This document shows, piece by piece, positions 25,903 to 34,683 of a stretch of DNA of 64,000 nt. The notes under the pieces were generated by a model. That model was not told where the DNA came from. It worked only from the letters and a program-made list of their open reading frames with translations, and searched no databases. Origin of the DNA: an uncultured Roseibium sp. (lineage in GTDB: Bacteria; Pseudomonadota; Alphaproteobacteria; Rhizobiales; Stappiaceae); contig NZ_OY769915.1 in NCBI RefSeq assembly GCF_963669205.1, positions 532,001-596,000 on the forward strand. The letters are read 5' to 3'. A program made the position numbers and the translations under genes. Position 1 is the first letter of the stretch. Each line of letters starts with the position of its first letter.

Positions 25903-27342
25903 ATGACAGACAACACAGACCACGGCACCTCCTACGGCCCGGCAGCGCCGCAGCAACCTGCACCGACAAGGGTCATGGCGTTCCTGGGCTCTCCTGCGGT
26001 GAAATTCATCCTGATAGGACTGCTCTCCTTCCTGCTGCTCGTTCCCAGCATTTTTGTCTGGGTGCTCGTGGAGGAACGCGCGCATCGGGCGAAGGACGTC
26101 GCCCGCGAGATTGCCCGCTCGTGGGGTGGAACCCAGGAAATCAACGGCCCCTACCTGGTGATCCCTTTCACAGAAACCTACACGACAGGCTCGGGCGAAG
26201 ACTTTGAGACCAAGACTGTCCGCAGGACGGCGGTGCTGTTTCCCGAGCGGCTGACGGTGGGTGGTGATATCGCGGTCGAGGAACGGAAGAAGTCCATCTA
26301 TACGCTTCCCGTCTACAATGCACGGCTCGACCTCGACGGTACGTTCGCTGCACCTCCCGACGACATGTTCGAACCGAAGCACGGCGGTACGATCGATGTC
26401 GCGGCCGACAAGGCCGTTGTCGTTGTCGGCATCCGGGATGTCCGGGCGCTCAGGAGCGAGGTCGCGCTTGCCCTGGCCGGAACGGGAGCCGTCCCCTTCG
26501 AACCGGGTCTCGGGCCCCTGGCACGTACGGACCGCGATCCCCGCCGCTCATCCGGCCCATCCGGGATCAATGCAGCCGTGTCTCCCCAGGCCTGGCAGAA
26601 CGGCTTTTCCTTCGACGTGAAACTGCAGCTCAACGGCTCGACGGCGATCTATGTCGCTCCGGCCGGCCAGACTACGAAAGTCGCCGTTCAATCGGATTGG
26701 GCGCATCCCGGATTCACTGGTGCCTTCCTGCCGGAAACGCGGACGATCACCAGCTCGGGTTTCGACGCCGCCTGGACAATTCCCTATCTTGCGCGCGGCA
26801 TCCCGAAGGTCATGGAAACGAGCCATCTGCCGCTCCAGGACAAGCTCTTGGGCGTGAAGTTCGTCGAACCGGTGAACTTCTATCAGACGATCTCGAGATC
26901 CCTGAAATACGCGATCGGCTTCATAAGCCTGACCTTTCTGGCGGTCTTCGTCCTGGAGATGCGTTCCGGCTGGCGGTTCCACTGGATCCAGTATGCGCTC
27001 GTCGGCCTTGCCCTGATCGTCTTCTACGTGATGCTGCTGGCCTTCGCCGAACACGTCGGCTATGCGCCGGCCTACCTGATTGCGGCCGGCGCGGCGACCC
27101 TGCTGAACGCGGTCTACATCGGGACATCGCTCAAAAGCAGGCTGGCCGGTCTGGTGATGCTGGCGGTGCTCGGAAGTATCTTTGCCGTTCTGTTCGCCCT
27201 TATGCAGGAGCAGGATTACGCGCTACTGATCGGCTCCGTCATCGCCTTTGTCGCCCTGTCCATCACGATGTTCGTGACCCAGAGGATCGACTGGTCGGGG
27301 CAGAACAGGCCGGATACGGAGCCGGCCGGAGCAGCGGTCTGA
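25903..27342 (+). CDS. creD: Inner membrane protein CreD-like
   Basis: 479 residues. One N-terminal helix (FILIGLLSFLLLVPSIFVWVL), a large periplasmic domain of ~290 residues beginning with the conserved RAHRAKDVAREIARSWGG segment, then about five C-terminal helices. CreD is part of the CreBC regulon in enterobacteria and influences envelope homeostasis and beta-lactam response. No creB or creC is in the window, so its regulation here is unknown. ATG 25903 has GAGGG upstream; the earlier in-frame codons are unlikely. Monocistronic. Confidence 0.88.
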   Translation: MTDNTDHGTSYGPAAPQQPAPTRVMAFLGSPAVKFILIGLLSFLLLVPSIFVWVLVEERAHRAKDVAREIARSWGGTQEINGPYLVIPFTETYTTGSGEDFETKTVRRTAVLFPERLTVGGDIAVEERKKSIYTLPVYNARLDLDGTFAAPPDDMFEPKHGGTIDVAADKAVVVVGIRDVRALRSEVALALAGTGAVPFEPGLGPLARTDRDPRRSSGPSGINAAVSPQAWQNGFSFDVKLQLNGSTAIYVAPAGQTTKVAVQSDWAHPGFTGAFLPETRTITSSGFDAAWTIPYLARGIPKVMETSHLPLQDKLLGVKFVEPVNFYQTISRSLKYAIGFISLTFLAVFVLEMRSGWRFHWIQYALVGLALIVFYVMLLAFAEHVGYAPAYLIAAGAATLLNAVYIGTSLKSRLAGLVMLAVLGSIFAVLFALMQEQDYALLIGSVIAFVALSITMFVTQRIDWSGQNRPDTEPAGAAV

Positions 27343-27378
27343 CCGGCGTCGACCGGGCCATCCGGCCGCCGGACGTCG

Positions 27379-27494
27379 TTAACCTCTCCCGTCGGGAGAG
27401 GTCGGCGCGAAAGCGCCGGGTGAGGGGACGAACCCGGTGAGGCACGCGAACGTCTGATCCCTCACCCTGACCCTCTCCTACCGGGAGAGGGGAC
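27379..27494. repeat. Palindromic intergenic mosaic repeat (RIME/REP-like), copy 2
   Basis: Holds CCTCTCCCGTCGGGAGAGG (27382-27400), CGGCGCGAAAGCGCCGGGTG, and a second, inverted module CCTCACCCTGACCCTCTCC...GGGAGAGGGGACG (27460-27494). The core matches copy 1 near 17798 with one base changed. Confidence 0.7.
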
Positions 27495-27611
27495 GTTCGC
27501 TTCGGCTCGCGCGTACCAGCTCTGCGCGCCTTTCCAGGATCGGGCTTTGCCCTTCCCCGAGCTTCTGTCCAATGCCAAGGCGGGACACGGACTTGTTTCC
27601 AAGACTGTCGT

Positions 27612-27728
27612 CCCGGTTTGCCGCGCGAGCGGCAAGACCGGGAACCGGTACGCCGTGTGGCTGAAGTCAAAGGAAGGGGGCGAAACAAAGGGTACTGGTG
27701 CCCTGCCTTCCGCCGCGCTTCAGCAGGG
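27612..27728. repeat. Two palindromic modules, possible degenerate dispersed repeats
   Basis: CCCGGTTTGCCGC-GCGA-GCGGCAAGACCGGG (27612-27642) is a near-perfect hairpin. CCCTGC...GCAGGG (27701-27728) encloses TTCCGCCGCGCTTCA. The second resembles the common GTCATCCCTGC-type dispersed repeats of alphaproteobacteria. Confidence 0.5.
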
Positions 27729-27886
27729 ATGACAAGTTTGTATATGCGCGCTCGCCCTACGGGACCCATTTTGCATGAAGAAGTTGAATTTGCCCGTTTC
27801 AGGGACACGAAACTCACCCATCCCTTGCTCTTGAATTTTATTTGTTCTACCTTTGTTCTAGTTTCAGTGAAGAGTTGGAGGCGCGT

Positions 27887-28264
27887 ATGCACAAGAGCCG
27901 ATTGGGAGATCTGGTCATCGACTGTGAGGGTGGCGACATTGACGAGCACGCCGCGTTCTGGGCGCAGGCACTCGGGCGTACCCTTGAAGTCGAACCGAAA
28001 AACCCGCGCTACCGGAGGCTGTTCGGCAAGGACGGAGAGATCGGCATTCTGCTGCAGGCGGTCGAGCATCCCGCGCGCGTTCATCTGGATATCGAAACCG
28101 ACAATCCGCAAGCCGAAGTTGCCCGTCTGGAAAAACTCGGCGCGAAGATCGTCAGGCGCTTCGACAGCTGGGTGGTGATGGAAGCGGCGAGCGGCCACAG
28201 GTTCTGCGTGGTCAGTCCGCAATCGCCCGGCTTCGAGGAAAAAGCGACAGCCTGGAACGACTGA
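27887..28264 (+). CDS. VOC (glyoxalase/dioxygenase fold) family protein
   Basis: 125 residues with the paired beta-alpha-beta-beta-beta pattern of the vicinal oxygen chelate superfamily: GDLVIDCEGGDIDEHAAFWA at the start and RVHLDIETDNPQAEVARLEK at the domain middle. The ATG at 27887 follows GGAGG. Family members include glyoxalases, dioxygenases and resistance proteins; reaction and substrate cannot be assigned. It ends six bases before the convergent gene. Confidence 0.8.
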   Translation: MHKSRLGDLVIDCEGGDIDEHAAFWAQALGRTLEVEPKNPRYRRLFGKDGEIGILLQAVEHPARVHLDIETDNPQAEVARLEKLGAKIVRRFDSWVVMEAASGHRFCVVSPQSPGFEEKATAWND

Positions 28265-28270
28265 CCCGGT

Positions 28271-28738
28271 TCAACTGGTTCGATTCACTAGCGCCTTGAG
28301 GAGACGCGCATTCCCCTCAAGGATGCCGCTTGCGACGGCTCTGGCTTCAAGAGCGCACGGCTGGTCTCCGATCGGGTTGAGAAAGTAAACGGGCTTTCGC
28401 AAAGCGTGTGCGCACGCGGCCTCCATGAGAGCGTTCGCACCGATATAACCGCCGACATCGTGTTTGGCATAGTTGGCGATCAGGACGAGGTCGCAGTCTC
28501 GAATGACGTCGAAATAGTCATTGAGGAAAGTTTGCTTGCGCGATACGGCTTCCGTCTCTGAAAGCGTGTTCCAGTCGAGGCCACTTTCTTCGCGTGCCGG
28601 TGTTGTGGCGATGAACCCGTCTTGGCGCAGTGTTGCCGCGAGCCGCTCAATCTCGTCGATCGCAGACATCGAGCCGCAGATGACGACACGGAGAAGGGTG
28701 TCTGAAGCATTGGCAGAAGGGGGAACGGTCACGGTCAT
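28271..28738 (-). CDS. Rossmann-like protein resembling nucleoside 2-deoxyribosyltransferase/TIR-like fold
   Basis: 155 residues, not confidently assigned. It opens with a beta-strand and glycine turn (VVICGSMSAIDEIERLAATL), then a charged region, DCDLVLIANYAKHDVGGYIG and a helix with acidic residue (NALMEAACAHALRKPVYFL). This order (CGS turn, D-x-V/L-x-x-N, G-x-x-x-E) is seen in nucleoside 2-deoxyribosyltransferase-like proteins that bind nucleotides. I used the ATG at 28738; a TTG at 28786 would add 16 residues. Divergent from msrA, sharing a 90-bp promoter region. Confidence 0.65.
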   Translation of the reverse strand: MTVTVPPSANASDTLLRVVICGSMSAIDEIERLAATLRQDGFIATTPAREESGLDWNTLSETEAVSRKQTFLNDYFDVIRDCDLVLIANYAKHDVGGYIGANALMEAACAHALRKPVYFLNPIGDQPCALEARAVASGILEGNARLLKALVNRTS

Positions 28739-28828
28739 CTCACGGCGTTGTGCGGGGGTGCGAACGGAGTTGAGTTGCCTCGGCAAGAGAATGCGTTACC
28801 TCTATCTGCAATCGATGGAGGATCCAAC

Positions 28829-29473
28829 ATGAAGCGTTTGTTGCGGCAGACTTTCCTTGCTGTACTTTTCGGCGTCGCCCCCGTTGCCACGGCACAGGCC
28901 GAAACGGCCATCTTTGCCGGCGGCTGTTTCTGGTGCGTGGAATCGGACCTTGAAAAGCTGCCGGGTGTCCGGGACGTCAAGTCCGGCTATGCAGGCGGCA
29001 AGAGCCAGAACCCCACCTACAAGAACTACGAACGCGGCGGACACCGCGAAGTGGTTCAGGTGGATTTCGATGAAAACCGGATCAGCTATCAGGACCTTGT
29101 CCGCATCTTCCTGCGCACGGTCGATGTGACCGACCCGGGCGGTCAGTTCTGCGATCGCGGCTATGGCTATTCGACCGCAATTCATCCGCTGGACGACAAG
29201 CAGGCCAAGGCCGCGAAGGCGGAAATCGCCAAGGCCAACAAGGTTCTTGGCGGCCGGGTCGTGACACCGGTCGAAGGTGCAGCGGTCTTCTGGCCTGCCG
29301 AGGATTATCACCAGGCCTACTACAAGAGCAATGCGCGCACGCTGACCCGTTTCGGCTATGTGACGCGCGCGGAAGCCTACAAGGGCTACCGGAAAGCCTG
29401 CGGCCGCGATGCCAGGGTAAAATCCGTATGGGGTGCCGAGGCCTACAAGGGACTGCCCAAGGCCGGTTCCTGA
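28829..29473 (+). CDS. msrA: Peptide methionine sulfoxide reductase MsrA, exported form
   Basis: Reduces S-methionine sulfoxide. The active-site motif AGGCFWCVESDLE is intact, with the family GYAGGKSQNPTY and EDYHQAYY. A resolving Cys is likely in YRKACGRDA near the C-terminus. Unlike the cytosolic enzyme, residues 1-24 form a clear Sec signal peptide (LAVLFGVAPVATAQA, cleavage before ET), so it should act in the periplasm on oxidised envelope proteins. GGAGG precedes the ATG at 28829. 214 residues. Confidence 0.92.
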   Translation: MKRLLRQTFLAVLFGVAPVATAQAETAIFAGGCFWCVESDLEKLPGVRDVKSGYAGGKSQNPTYKNYERGGHREVVQVDFDENRISYQDLVRIFLRTVDVTDPGGQFCDRGYGYSTAIHPLDDKQAKAAKAEIAKANKVLGGRVVTPVEGAAVFWPAEDYHQAYYKSNARTLTRFGYVTRAEAYKGYRKACGRDARVKSVWGAEAYKGLPKAGS

Positions 29474-29515
29474 CGGGGGATCTGACCGGCGGCCCGGTTC
29501 AGCATCGGGTTGCCG

Positions 29516-31405
29516 TCAAACACCGGCCTCGAAGGCTTCGACAAGCTCCAGAAACGTCTCGCCGTATTTTTCCAGCTTGGACTGGCCGACGCCGGAAACG
29601 CTCAGCAGCGCATCGGGCGTGACAGGCCGGGCGGACGCGATGCCGGCCAGAGTGGCATCGGGAAAGACCACGTAGGGCGGGACATTCTGGTCGCGTGCAA
29701 TCTGGGTTCTGAGGCGCCGCAGGCGCTGGAAGAGCAGCTTGTCTTCCTCGTCCAGTTCGTCGGCGACCGACCCCGTTCGCGAGGAGCGCGTCTGTTTCAG
29801 ACCCGCGGCGTTCCGGTCTTTTCGCAGTGAAATCGTCTCGTCGCCGCGCAGAACCGGACGGGCCGCTTCGCTCAGGACGAGCGCCCCGAACTGCGCATGG
29901 TCCACATCAATGAAACCCGTGGCAACCAACTGGCGCGCAATGGACTGCCAGGTTTTCTGGGAATGCTCCTGTCCGATGCCGAAAACCGACAGTTTGTCAT
30001 GCGCGAACCGGGTCACCTTCTCGCTGGTCTTGCCAAGCAGCACATCGATCACGTGGCCGGTTCCGAAGCGCTGCCCGGTCCGGTAGATCGCGGACATCAG
30101 TTTGCGCGCCGATTCGGTTCCGTCCCAGGTTTCCACCGGTGACAGGCATGTGTCGCAGTTGCCGCAGGGCTGGGGATAGGTTTCCCCGAAATGCGCCAGC
30201 AGCGCCTGCCGTCTGCATCCTGAGGTCTCGCAGATGCCGAGAAGGGCGTTGAGCTTGGTGTTTTCCGCACGTTTGATGTCGTCAGGCGCGTCGCCTTCCG
30301 CGATCATCCGGCGCCGCTGCACGAGATCGGCCATGCCATAGGCCATGAACGCTTCCGAAGGAGCCCCGTCGCGGCCGGCACGCCCCGTTTCCTGGTAGTA
30401 GGCCTCTACCGAAGACGGCAGGTCGAGATGCGCGACATAGCGCACGTCCGGCTTGTCGATCCCCATGCCGAAGGCAACTGTCGCGACAAGACAGAGCCCT
30501 TCCTCAAGGAGAAAGGCGTCCTGGTTGGCGGCGCGTTGATTTGAGGGCAATCCGGCGTGATAGGGCAGGGCGCGGATCCCCTTTGCCGTCAGCCAGTCCG
30601 CGATCTCTTCCACCTTGGCGCGCGACAGGCAGTAGACGATGCCGCTTGCACCCTTGTGCTTTCCCAGGAAATCCAGCAGCTGCTGGCGCTGGTTGGATCT
30701 TTCGACGATTTCGTAGCGGATGTTGGGCCGGTCGAAACTGGTCGCAAAAACCTGGGCGTCATCCAGTTTCAGGCGCGCAAGAATATCCTTTTGCGTATGC
30801 GGATCCGCGGTCGCCGTCAGGGCCACCCTCGGCACGCCCGGATAACGTTCGGCGAGACAGGACAGCGACATGTATTCCGGACGGAAGTCATGGCCCCACT
30901 GGCTGACGCAATGCGCCTCGTCAATCGCGAAGAGCGCAATCTCGAGCGTATCCAGAAACCGGCGGAAGCTCTCGTTTCCAAGACGTTCCGGGGTCACGTA
31001 GAGAAGCTCGATGTCACCGCTGCGCAGTGCGTCGCGAAGGCGGTCCTGTTCTTCCGGCAGAAGGGTGGAGTTGAGCGCCGCGGCCCGGACACCGGCGGCC
31101 GTCAGCGCGCCGACCTGGTCCTTCATCAGGGCGATCAGGGGAGAGACCACGACACCGACGCCGCGTCGGCACAGGGCCGGTATCTGGTAGCACAGCGACT
31201 TGCCGGCGCCCGTTGGAAACAGCACGACGGCGTCCCTGCCGTCGATCAGCGTGTCGATCACCTGTTTTTGCCGGCCGCGAAACGCGTCATAGCCGAAGAC
31301 GGTCTGCAAAACCGCCAGCGGTTTCGCCTCCGGGCGCACCGACGGCGGGTCATTGAGGTGAAGATGTGGTGCGTCATCCGCGAGGAGGGCGGGCGAGACT
31401 GGCAT
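29516..31405 (-). CDS. recQ: ATP-dependent DNA helicase RecQ
   Basis: 3'-5' helicase of recombination and fork repair, 629 residues. Helicase motifs: Walker A FPTGAGKSLCYQ, DEAH box IDEAHCVSQWGHDFRPEY, motif VI QETGRAGRDG. The RecQ-C zinc site uses C residues in ICETSGCRR and PCGNCDTC. A winged helix follows, and an HRDC domain closes the protein (LFQRLRRLRTQIARDQNVPP). All domains are present. ATG at 31405. Confidence 0.95.
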   Translation of the reverse strand: MPVSPALLADDAPHLHLNDPPSVRPEAKPLAVLQTVFGYDAFRGRQKQVIDTLIDGRDAVVLFPTGAGKSLCYQIPALCRRGVGVVVSPLIALMKDQVGALTAAGVRAAALNSTLLPEEQDRLRDALRSGDIELLYVTPERLGNESFRRFLDTLEIALFAIDEAHCVSQWGHDFRPEYMSLSCLAERYPGVPRVALTATADPHTQKDILARLKLDDAQVFATSFDRPNIRYEIVERSNQRQQLLDFLGKHKGASGIVYCLSRAKVEEIADWLTAKGIRALPYHAGLPSNQRAANQDAFLLEEGLCLVATVAFGMGIDKPDVRYVAHLDLPSSVEAYYQETGRAGRDGAPSEAFMAYGMADLVQRRRMIAEGDAPDDIKRAENTKLNALLGICETSGCRRQALLAHFGETYPQPCGNCDTCLSPVETWDGTESARKLMSAIYRTGQRFGTGHVIDVLLGKTSEKVTRFAHDKLSVFGIGQEHSQKTWQSIARQLVATGFIDVDHAQFGALVLSEAARPVLRGDETISLRKDRNAAGLKQTRSSRTGSVADELDEEDKLLFQRLRRLRTQIARDQNVPPYVVFPDATLAGIASARPVTPDALLSVSGVGQSKLEKYGETFLELVEAFEAGV

Positions 31406-31504
31406 GAGGCGGCTGATTCCCTAAAGTCTCCCGCACCATGTCCTATTCGCCAATGAAGGGCAAACCGGCCTGTGGATGATTTCACATCAAATGCGGATCG
31501 GCGG

Positions 31505-32398
31505 TCAGAATTCCGCGTCCGGATCCACCGCCAGGGTCTCGGCGCAGTGAATGCGCATCTGCTCGGTGAGTTCGGTGAGGTCGCCCTGCAGTTTCTCGGG
31601 ACGGATCGGCTTGCCGAAATGCACGTTGAAGGCGGCGTCCTTCTTGTTGAGTAATTCGTTGAAGACCGTCATGTCGCGCAGTTCGGTCGACACGCGCGCC
31701 AGGAAATAGAACAGGCCGGAGTTTCTCCCGCCCATATGCATCGGAATGATCGGTGCCTTGTTCTTGCGCGCAAGGGCGAGCGCGGAGGTCATCCAGGGCC
31801 GTTCGGTCAGCTTGCCGTCGTGCCAGTAGGCAAGGCGGCCGGACGGAAACAGCACGACGACCCGTTCCGTCGCAAAGGCGGATGAGGCGATCTTGATCGT
31901 CTCTTTCGATTTGGCCCGGCTTTTGAAATCCGCGCGCCACTCGACCGGTATGATCATTTCAGCCAGGCGCGGGTTGATCCGGATCGCATCCCTGTTCGCG
32001 AAGATCGCGAGGTCCGTGCGCCGGGATTTGATGGCGTCGTAGAGGACAATGCCGTCGGCGATACCCGTCGGGTGATTGGAAACAAGCACCACCGGGCCGC
32101 TTGTCGGCACGCGTTCGAGACCGAGCGTGGTCACGTTGAGCGTCAGAATTTCGCTCAGATGCGCGAAGACATCAACCGCTTCCATCTGGGCAATCGTATC
32201 TGCCATCTGGACGGCGGACCGGTATCTGAGAATCTTGTAGGCAAACGGCTTTATGAACGGCCACCAGGGGCTCGCCATGACGAGTTTACCGCGTTCGGCG
32301 ATGAGGGCGTCGACGATATGCGGGTCCGCAAGCTGACGCTGTAGCGTCTCCTGACGGCGTGCCGGCAAGGTGTCTGTCGTCTGATCTGTCGTGCGCAC
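31505..32398 (-). CDS. 1-acyl-glycerol-3-phosphate acyltransferase-like protein (PlsC domain)
   Basis: 297 residues. The acyltransferase core begins at about residue 95: catalytic His/Asp in SNHPTGIADGIV (the spacing seen in hemolysin/OlsA-like acyltransferases), a second block with VLFPSGRLAYW (normally FPEG) and IPMHMGGRNS. Probably transfers acyl chains in membrane lipid or ornithine-lipid synthesis, but the acceptor is unknown. GTG start. Monocistronic between recQ and a MAPEG gene. Confidence 0.8.
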   Translation of the reverse strand: MRTTDQTTDTLPARRQETLQRQLADPHIVDALIAERGKLVMASPWWPFIKPFAYKILRYRSAVQMADTIAQMEAVDVFAHLSEILTLNVTTLGLERVPTSGPVVLVSNHPTGIADGIVLYDAIKSRRTDLAIFANRDAIRINPRLAEMIIPVEWRADFKSRAKSKETIKIASSAFATERVVVLFPSGRLAYWHDGKLTERPWMTSALALARKNKAPIIPMHMGGRNSGLFYFLARVSTELRDMTVFNELLNKKDAAFNVHFGKPIRPEKLQGDLTELTEQMRIHCAETLAVDPDAEF

Positions 32399-32505
32399 AA
32401 TGCACCTCTGCCCGTCGGTAACCTGTACTATTCACTTGCATCGTTAGCGAAATCGGCCGCGTGGTGCAAATGCTCCCTGCAATTAATTTTCGACCGGCGG
32501 GAAGC

Positions 32506-32883
32506 TCAGCTCCATAGTGAACTCGTGAAAAGCGCCACAATTGTGATGAAAGACGCCGCCCAGGCCAGCGACCTGGGATTGGACCGGTCGGTCCAGTAGC
32601 AGAACACGTAAATCAGCCGCAGGAGGATGAAAAGCACCGCCAGCTGGTCGATCCAGTAGGGCGAGGCGCCCTGGCTCATGGCGACGAAAACGGAGACGGC
32701 AAAGAACGGAAAGGCTTCGAAGCCGTTCGCCTGCGCGGCCTGCGCCCGCGCCCGGAACCCGTCGCGCCAATAGTCCGGGTTTCGAGGGTTTGAATTGTCG
32801 AAACCCGTGTTGAGCTTGGCCGGAAAGGCCGACAGGATGGGCAGGATTGCAGCGGCGAGAATGCACCAGATTGCGATTGGCAT
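32506..32883 (-). CDS. MAPEG family membrane protein
   Basis: 125 residues, four predicted helices, similar to the membrane-associated eicosanoid/glutathione family: N-terminal AIWCILAAAILPILSAF, then the charged loop FRARAQAAQANGFEAFPFFA typical of the family, and RLIYVFCYWTDRSNPRSLAW. Function in bacteria is mostly unknown, possibly glutathione-linked detoxification. ATG at 32883 has AAGGA upstream; the long open frame further upstream is not protein-like. Confidence 0.82.
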   Translation of the reverse strand: MPIAIWCILAAAILPILSAFPAKLNTGFDNSNPRNPDYWRDGFRARAQAAQANGFEAFPFFAVSVFVAMSQGASPYWIDQLAVLFILLRLIYVFCYWTDRSNPRSLAWAASFITIVALFTSSLWS

Positions 32884-33271
32884 GGAGAGTTCCTTGTTGT
32901 CCCGGTCACCGATGACATAGGGCAATGCGCAGGCAATGCGCAAAAAGAATGCGTTTGGCCGGCCGGGTCCCTGGAAGGGCGTGCCCGGGTTTCCGGCATC
33001 GCTTCTGGCGTCAAGCGCCACGTTGCCGCCATTTTGAAATTCTAACACCGCTGACGAAAAGTGGTCTCTGAACAACGAACAAATCCGTGGCGATGGCCCG
33101 GTCCGTGATGGGGATGCCGGGAGAGCGTGCTCGGGAATGCGGAAATACGGCCGCCGAGGACGGCGTTTCACACTGAAATTGCGGACAACTGCGCTGTGTT
33201 TTGGATTTTCAGTAAATAGTAAGTTAAGAGATGCCACGATGGTGAGGCGGAGATTAAGGGACTGATTCGTC
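32884..33271. other. 388-bp divergent spacer
   Basis: Separates the divergent MAPEG and Inh lipoprotein genes. No gene, repeat or RNA recognised. The last 100 bp (CTGTGTTTTGGATTTTCAGTAAATAGTAAG) are AT-rich and likely carry the lipoprotein promoter. Confidence 0.5.
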
Positions 33272-33799
33272 ATGAAACGCTCGGGAAAGCTGGTTTTGGT
33301 TTTGGGAATGGTGGTTCTGGCCGCCGGGTGCCAGAGGCTCTCTGGGGGGCCCAACTATGCTGCGCCGCTGCCCGCGACTCCGACGACACCCGTCGGCTCG
33401 GCCTCGCTTGATCCGTTGGATCCCAATGCCGCTCCGCCTGTCGGCACGACGACGGACGGAACGGGGGCGCCGGCCGACCTTGCAAGCAACCCGGTTGCAG
33501 CACCGGGCAACGCCCAGCAGGTGGGTCGGACAGACCTTCTGGGTGGCTGGAAACTGGCATCTTCGGGCGACAACTGCCAGGCATTCATGACCCTGACGAC
33601 TTGGTCGGGCGGCTACCGGGCAAATACCAGGGGTTGTACCACCCCGACACTGTCCGGAATCTCGGCATGGGATCTGAACGGCAATCAGGTCGTTCTGAAG
33701 GATGGTTCCGGCGTGATCGTCGCACAGCTTTATTCCAGCGAACCCGGGAAGTTCAACGGTCAGACGTCGACCGGATCACCGATTTCCCTGTTCCGTTAA
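33272..33799 (+). CDS. AprI/Inh (Omp19-like) protease-inhibitor lipoprotein
   Basis: 175 residues. Lipoprotein signal peptide with lipobox VLAAGC (modified Cys near residue 20). A Pro/Thr/Ala-rich linker covers residues ~30-85, then a C-terminal Inh beta-barrel domain begins at LLGGWKLAS and has the two disulfide cysteines (DNCQAF and RGCTTP). Related to Brucella Omp19, which inhibits host proteases; in free-living bacteria it may protect against secreted metalloproteases. Monocistronic. Confidence 0.85.
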   Translation: MKRSGKLVLVLGMVVLAAGCQRLSGGPNYAAPLPATPTTPVGSASLDPLDPNAAPPVGTTTDGTGAPADLASNPVAAPGNAQQVGRTDLLGGWKLASSGDNCQAFMTLTTWSGGYRANTRGCTTPTLSGISAWDLNGNQVVLKDGSGVIVAQLYSSEPGKFNGQTSTGSPISLFR

Positions 33800-33872
33800 A
33801 CGGCATCAGTAATTCTGCTAGACACTGCGCGTAATAAGTGTATATTCACGTTGCTACCGGAAAGGCTGTGCA

Positions 33873-34658
33873 ATGTCGAAATACGAACCTTTACGCGAAC
33901 ACCTTGCTCGTCTTGAAGATGTCGTCTGGGCCGCAAAGCTCGACGAACTCGAGGACATTCTGGGAACCAACCTTCCGAAAAGTGCACGTGAGCACCGTAC
34001 CTGGTGGGCGAATTCAGGCGGCAGCCTGGTTCATCAGAACTCCTGGCTGGATGCCGGCTGGCGTGTCGAGCGCACCGACCTGATGCGGGACGTGATCGTC
34101 TTCAGGCGCCTGCGGATCGGTGGCACTATCGCCGTTGGTAAATCCCAATCCGCCGAGCGCGCCGCCAAGAACCCGAAACGCGCGGCTGAAAAGCGGCTCG
34201 CCAGGGAAATGCCGGCATTGCGCCAGCCTGCAACGGTGACACTGCGCTCCGAATGGACCGCGCTCGGCGATGTGCATCACACACCCTGTTCCAGCAACTC
34301 GATCCCGCAACAGGGCGGCGTGCTGCGTTTTACCGCGATGGAGGGAGAAAGCGTCGTCACGGCCATTGTTGCAACGCTCGGTGTTCAACAGGTTTACCGT
34401 GGTTTGAGAGCCCGGATGAAAGGGCTCGATGCGGAAGACGAGTCCCGCGTCGGCTCCGAACTGATCGACAAAGCGGGTCTTAGTGCGAGCGACCCGGTCG
34501 AGTGCGACGTCGTCAAGGCCGGCAATGCCTGGCTCCTGACCGACGGACGCGGCCGCAAGGCGGACCTCGACGAGCGCTCCGAATGTTACCTCGTCGCACA
34601 GCTCCTTTACCTCCAGGAGCTGCAAAGCGGCCGCAAATCGACTCTCCTGTTGCGCTAG
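33873..34658 (+). CDS. DUF7662-like N-terminal domain with unassigned, possibly GIY-YIG-like C-terminal region
   Basis: 261 residues, function unknown. Residues 1-78 (KYEPLREHLA, LPKSAREHRTWWANSGG, AWLDAGWRVE-type element as SWLDAGWRVER) match a small domain I recall as DUF7662. After a basic linker (~80-115), the C-terminal half begins SEWTALGDVHH and contains GGVLRFTAMEGESVV, TLGVQQVYRGLRARM and NAWLLTDGRGRKADLDER. This order recalls GIY-YIG domains that accompany DUF7662 (strand, YRF, YIGE, LRRR, then a C-terminal ADL element). The YIGE-type catalytic residues are absent, so any nuclease would be inactive. The C-terminal assignment is speculative. Confidence 0.6.
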   Translation: MSKYEPLREHLARLEDVVWAAKLDELEDILGTNLPKSAREHRTWWANSGGSLVHQNSWLDAGWRVERTDLMRDVIVFRRLRIGGTIAVGKSQSAERAAKNPKRAAEKRLAREMPALRQPATVTLRSEWTALGDVHHTPCSSNSIPQQGGVLRFTAMEGESVVTAIVATLGVQQVYRGLRARMKGLDAEDESRVGSELIDKAGLSASDPVECDVVKAGNAWLLTDGRGRKADLDERSECYLVAQLLYLQELQSGRKSTLLLR

Positions 34659-34683
34659 AACCCTTGTTGCTCAAAGGGGTTCT
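34657..34683 (+). terminator. Hairpin overlapping the stop codon of the DUF7662-like gene
   Basis: AGAACCC...GGGTTCT, 7-bp perfect stem with a 13-nt loop, beginning inside the stop codon. No U-tract follows. Confidence 0.4.

Larger units (their letters stand above)
27343..27886. other. 544-bp repeat-rich spacer
   Basis: No credible gene. It contains mosaic palindromic repeats (27379-27494) and two further hairpins (27612-27642, 27701-27728). A short frame at 27547-27732 encodes low-complexity sequence generated by these repeats. The last ~150 bp before the VOC gene are AT-richer (TTTTATTTGTTCTACCTTTG) and probably hold its promoter. Confidence 0.6.

Noticed and set aside
27547..27732. Short plus-strand open frame in the creD-VOC spacer
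   Set aside because: Its codons come from palindromic repeats, there is no ribosome site, and the translation looks like repeat-derived low complexity.
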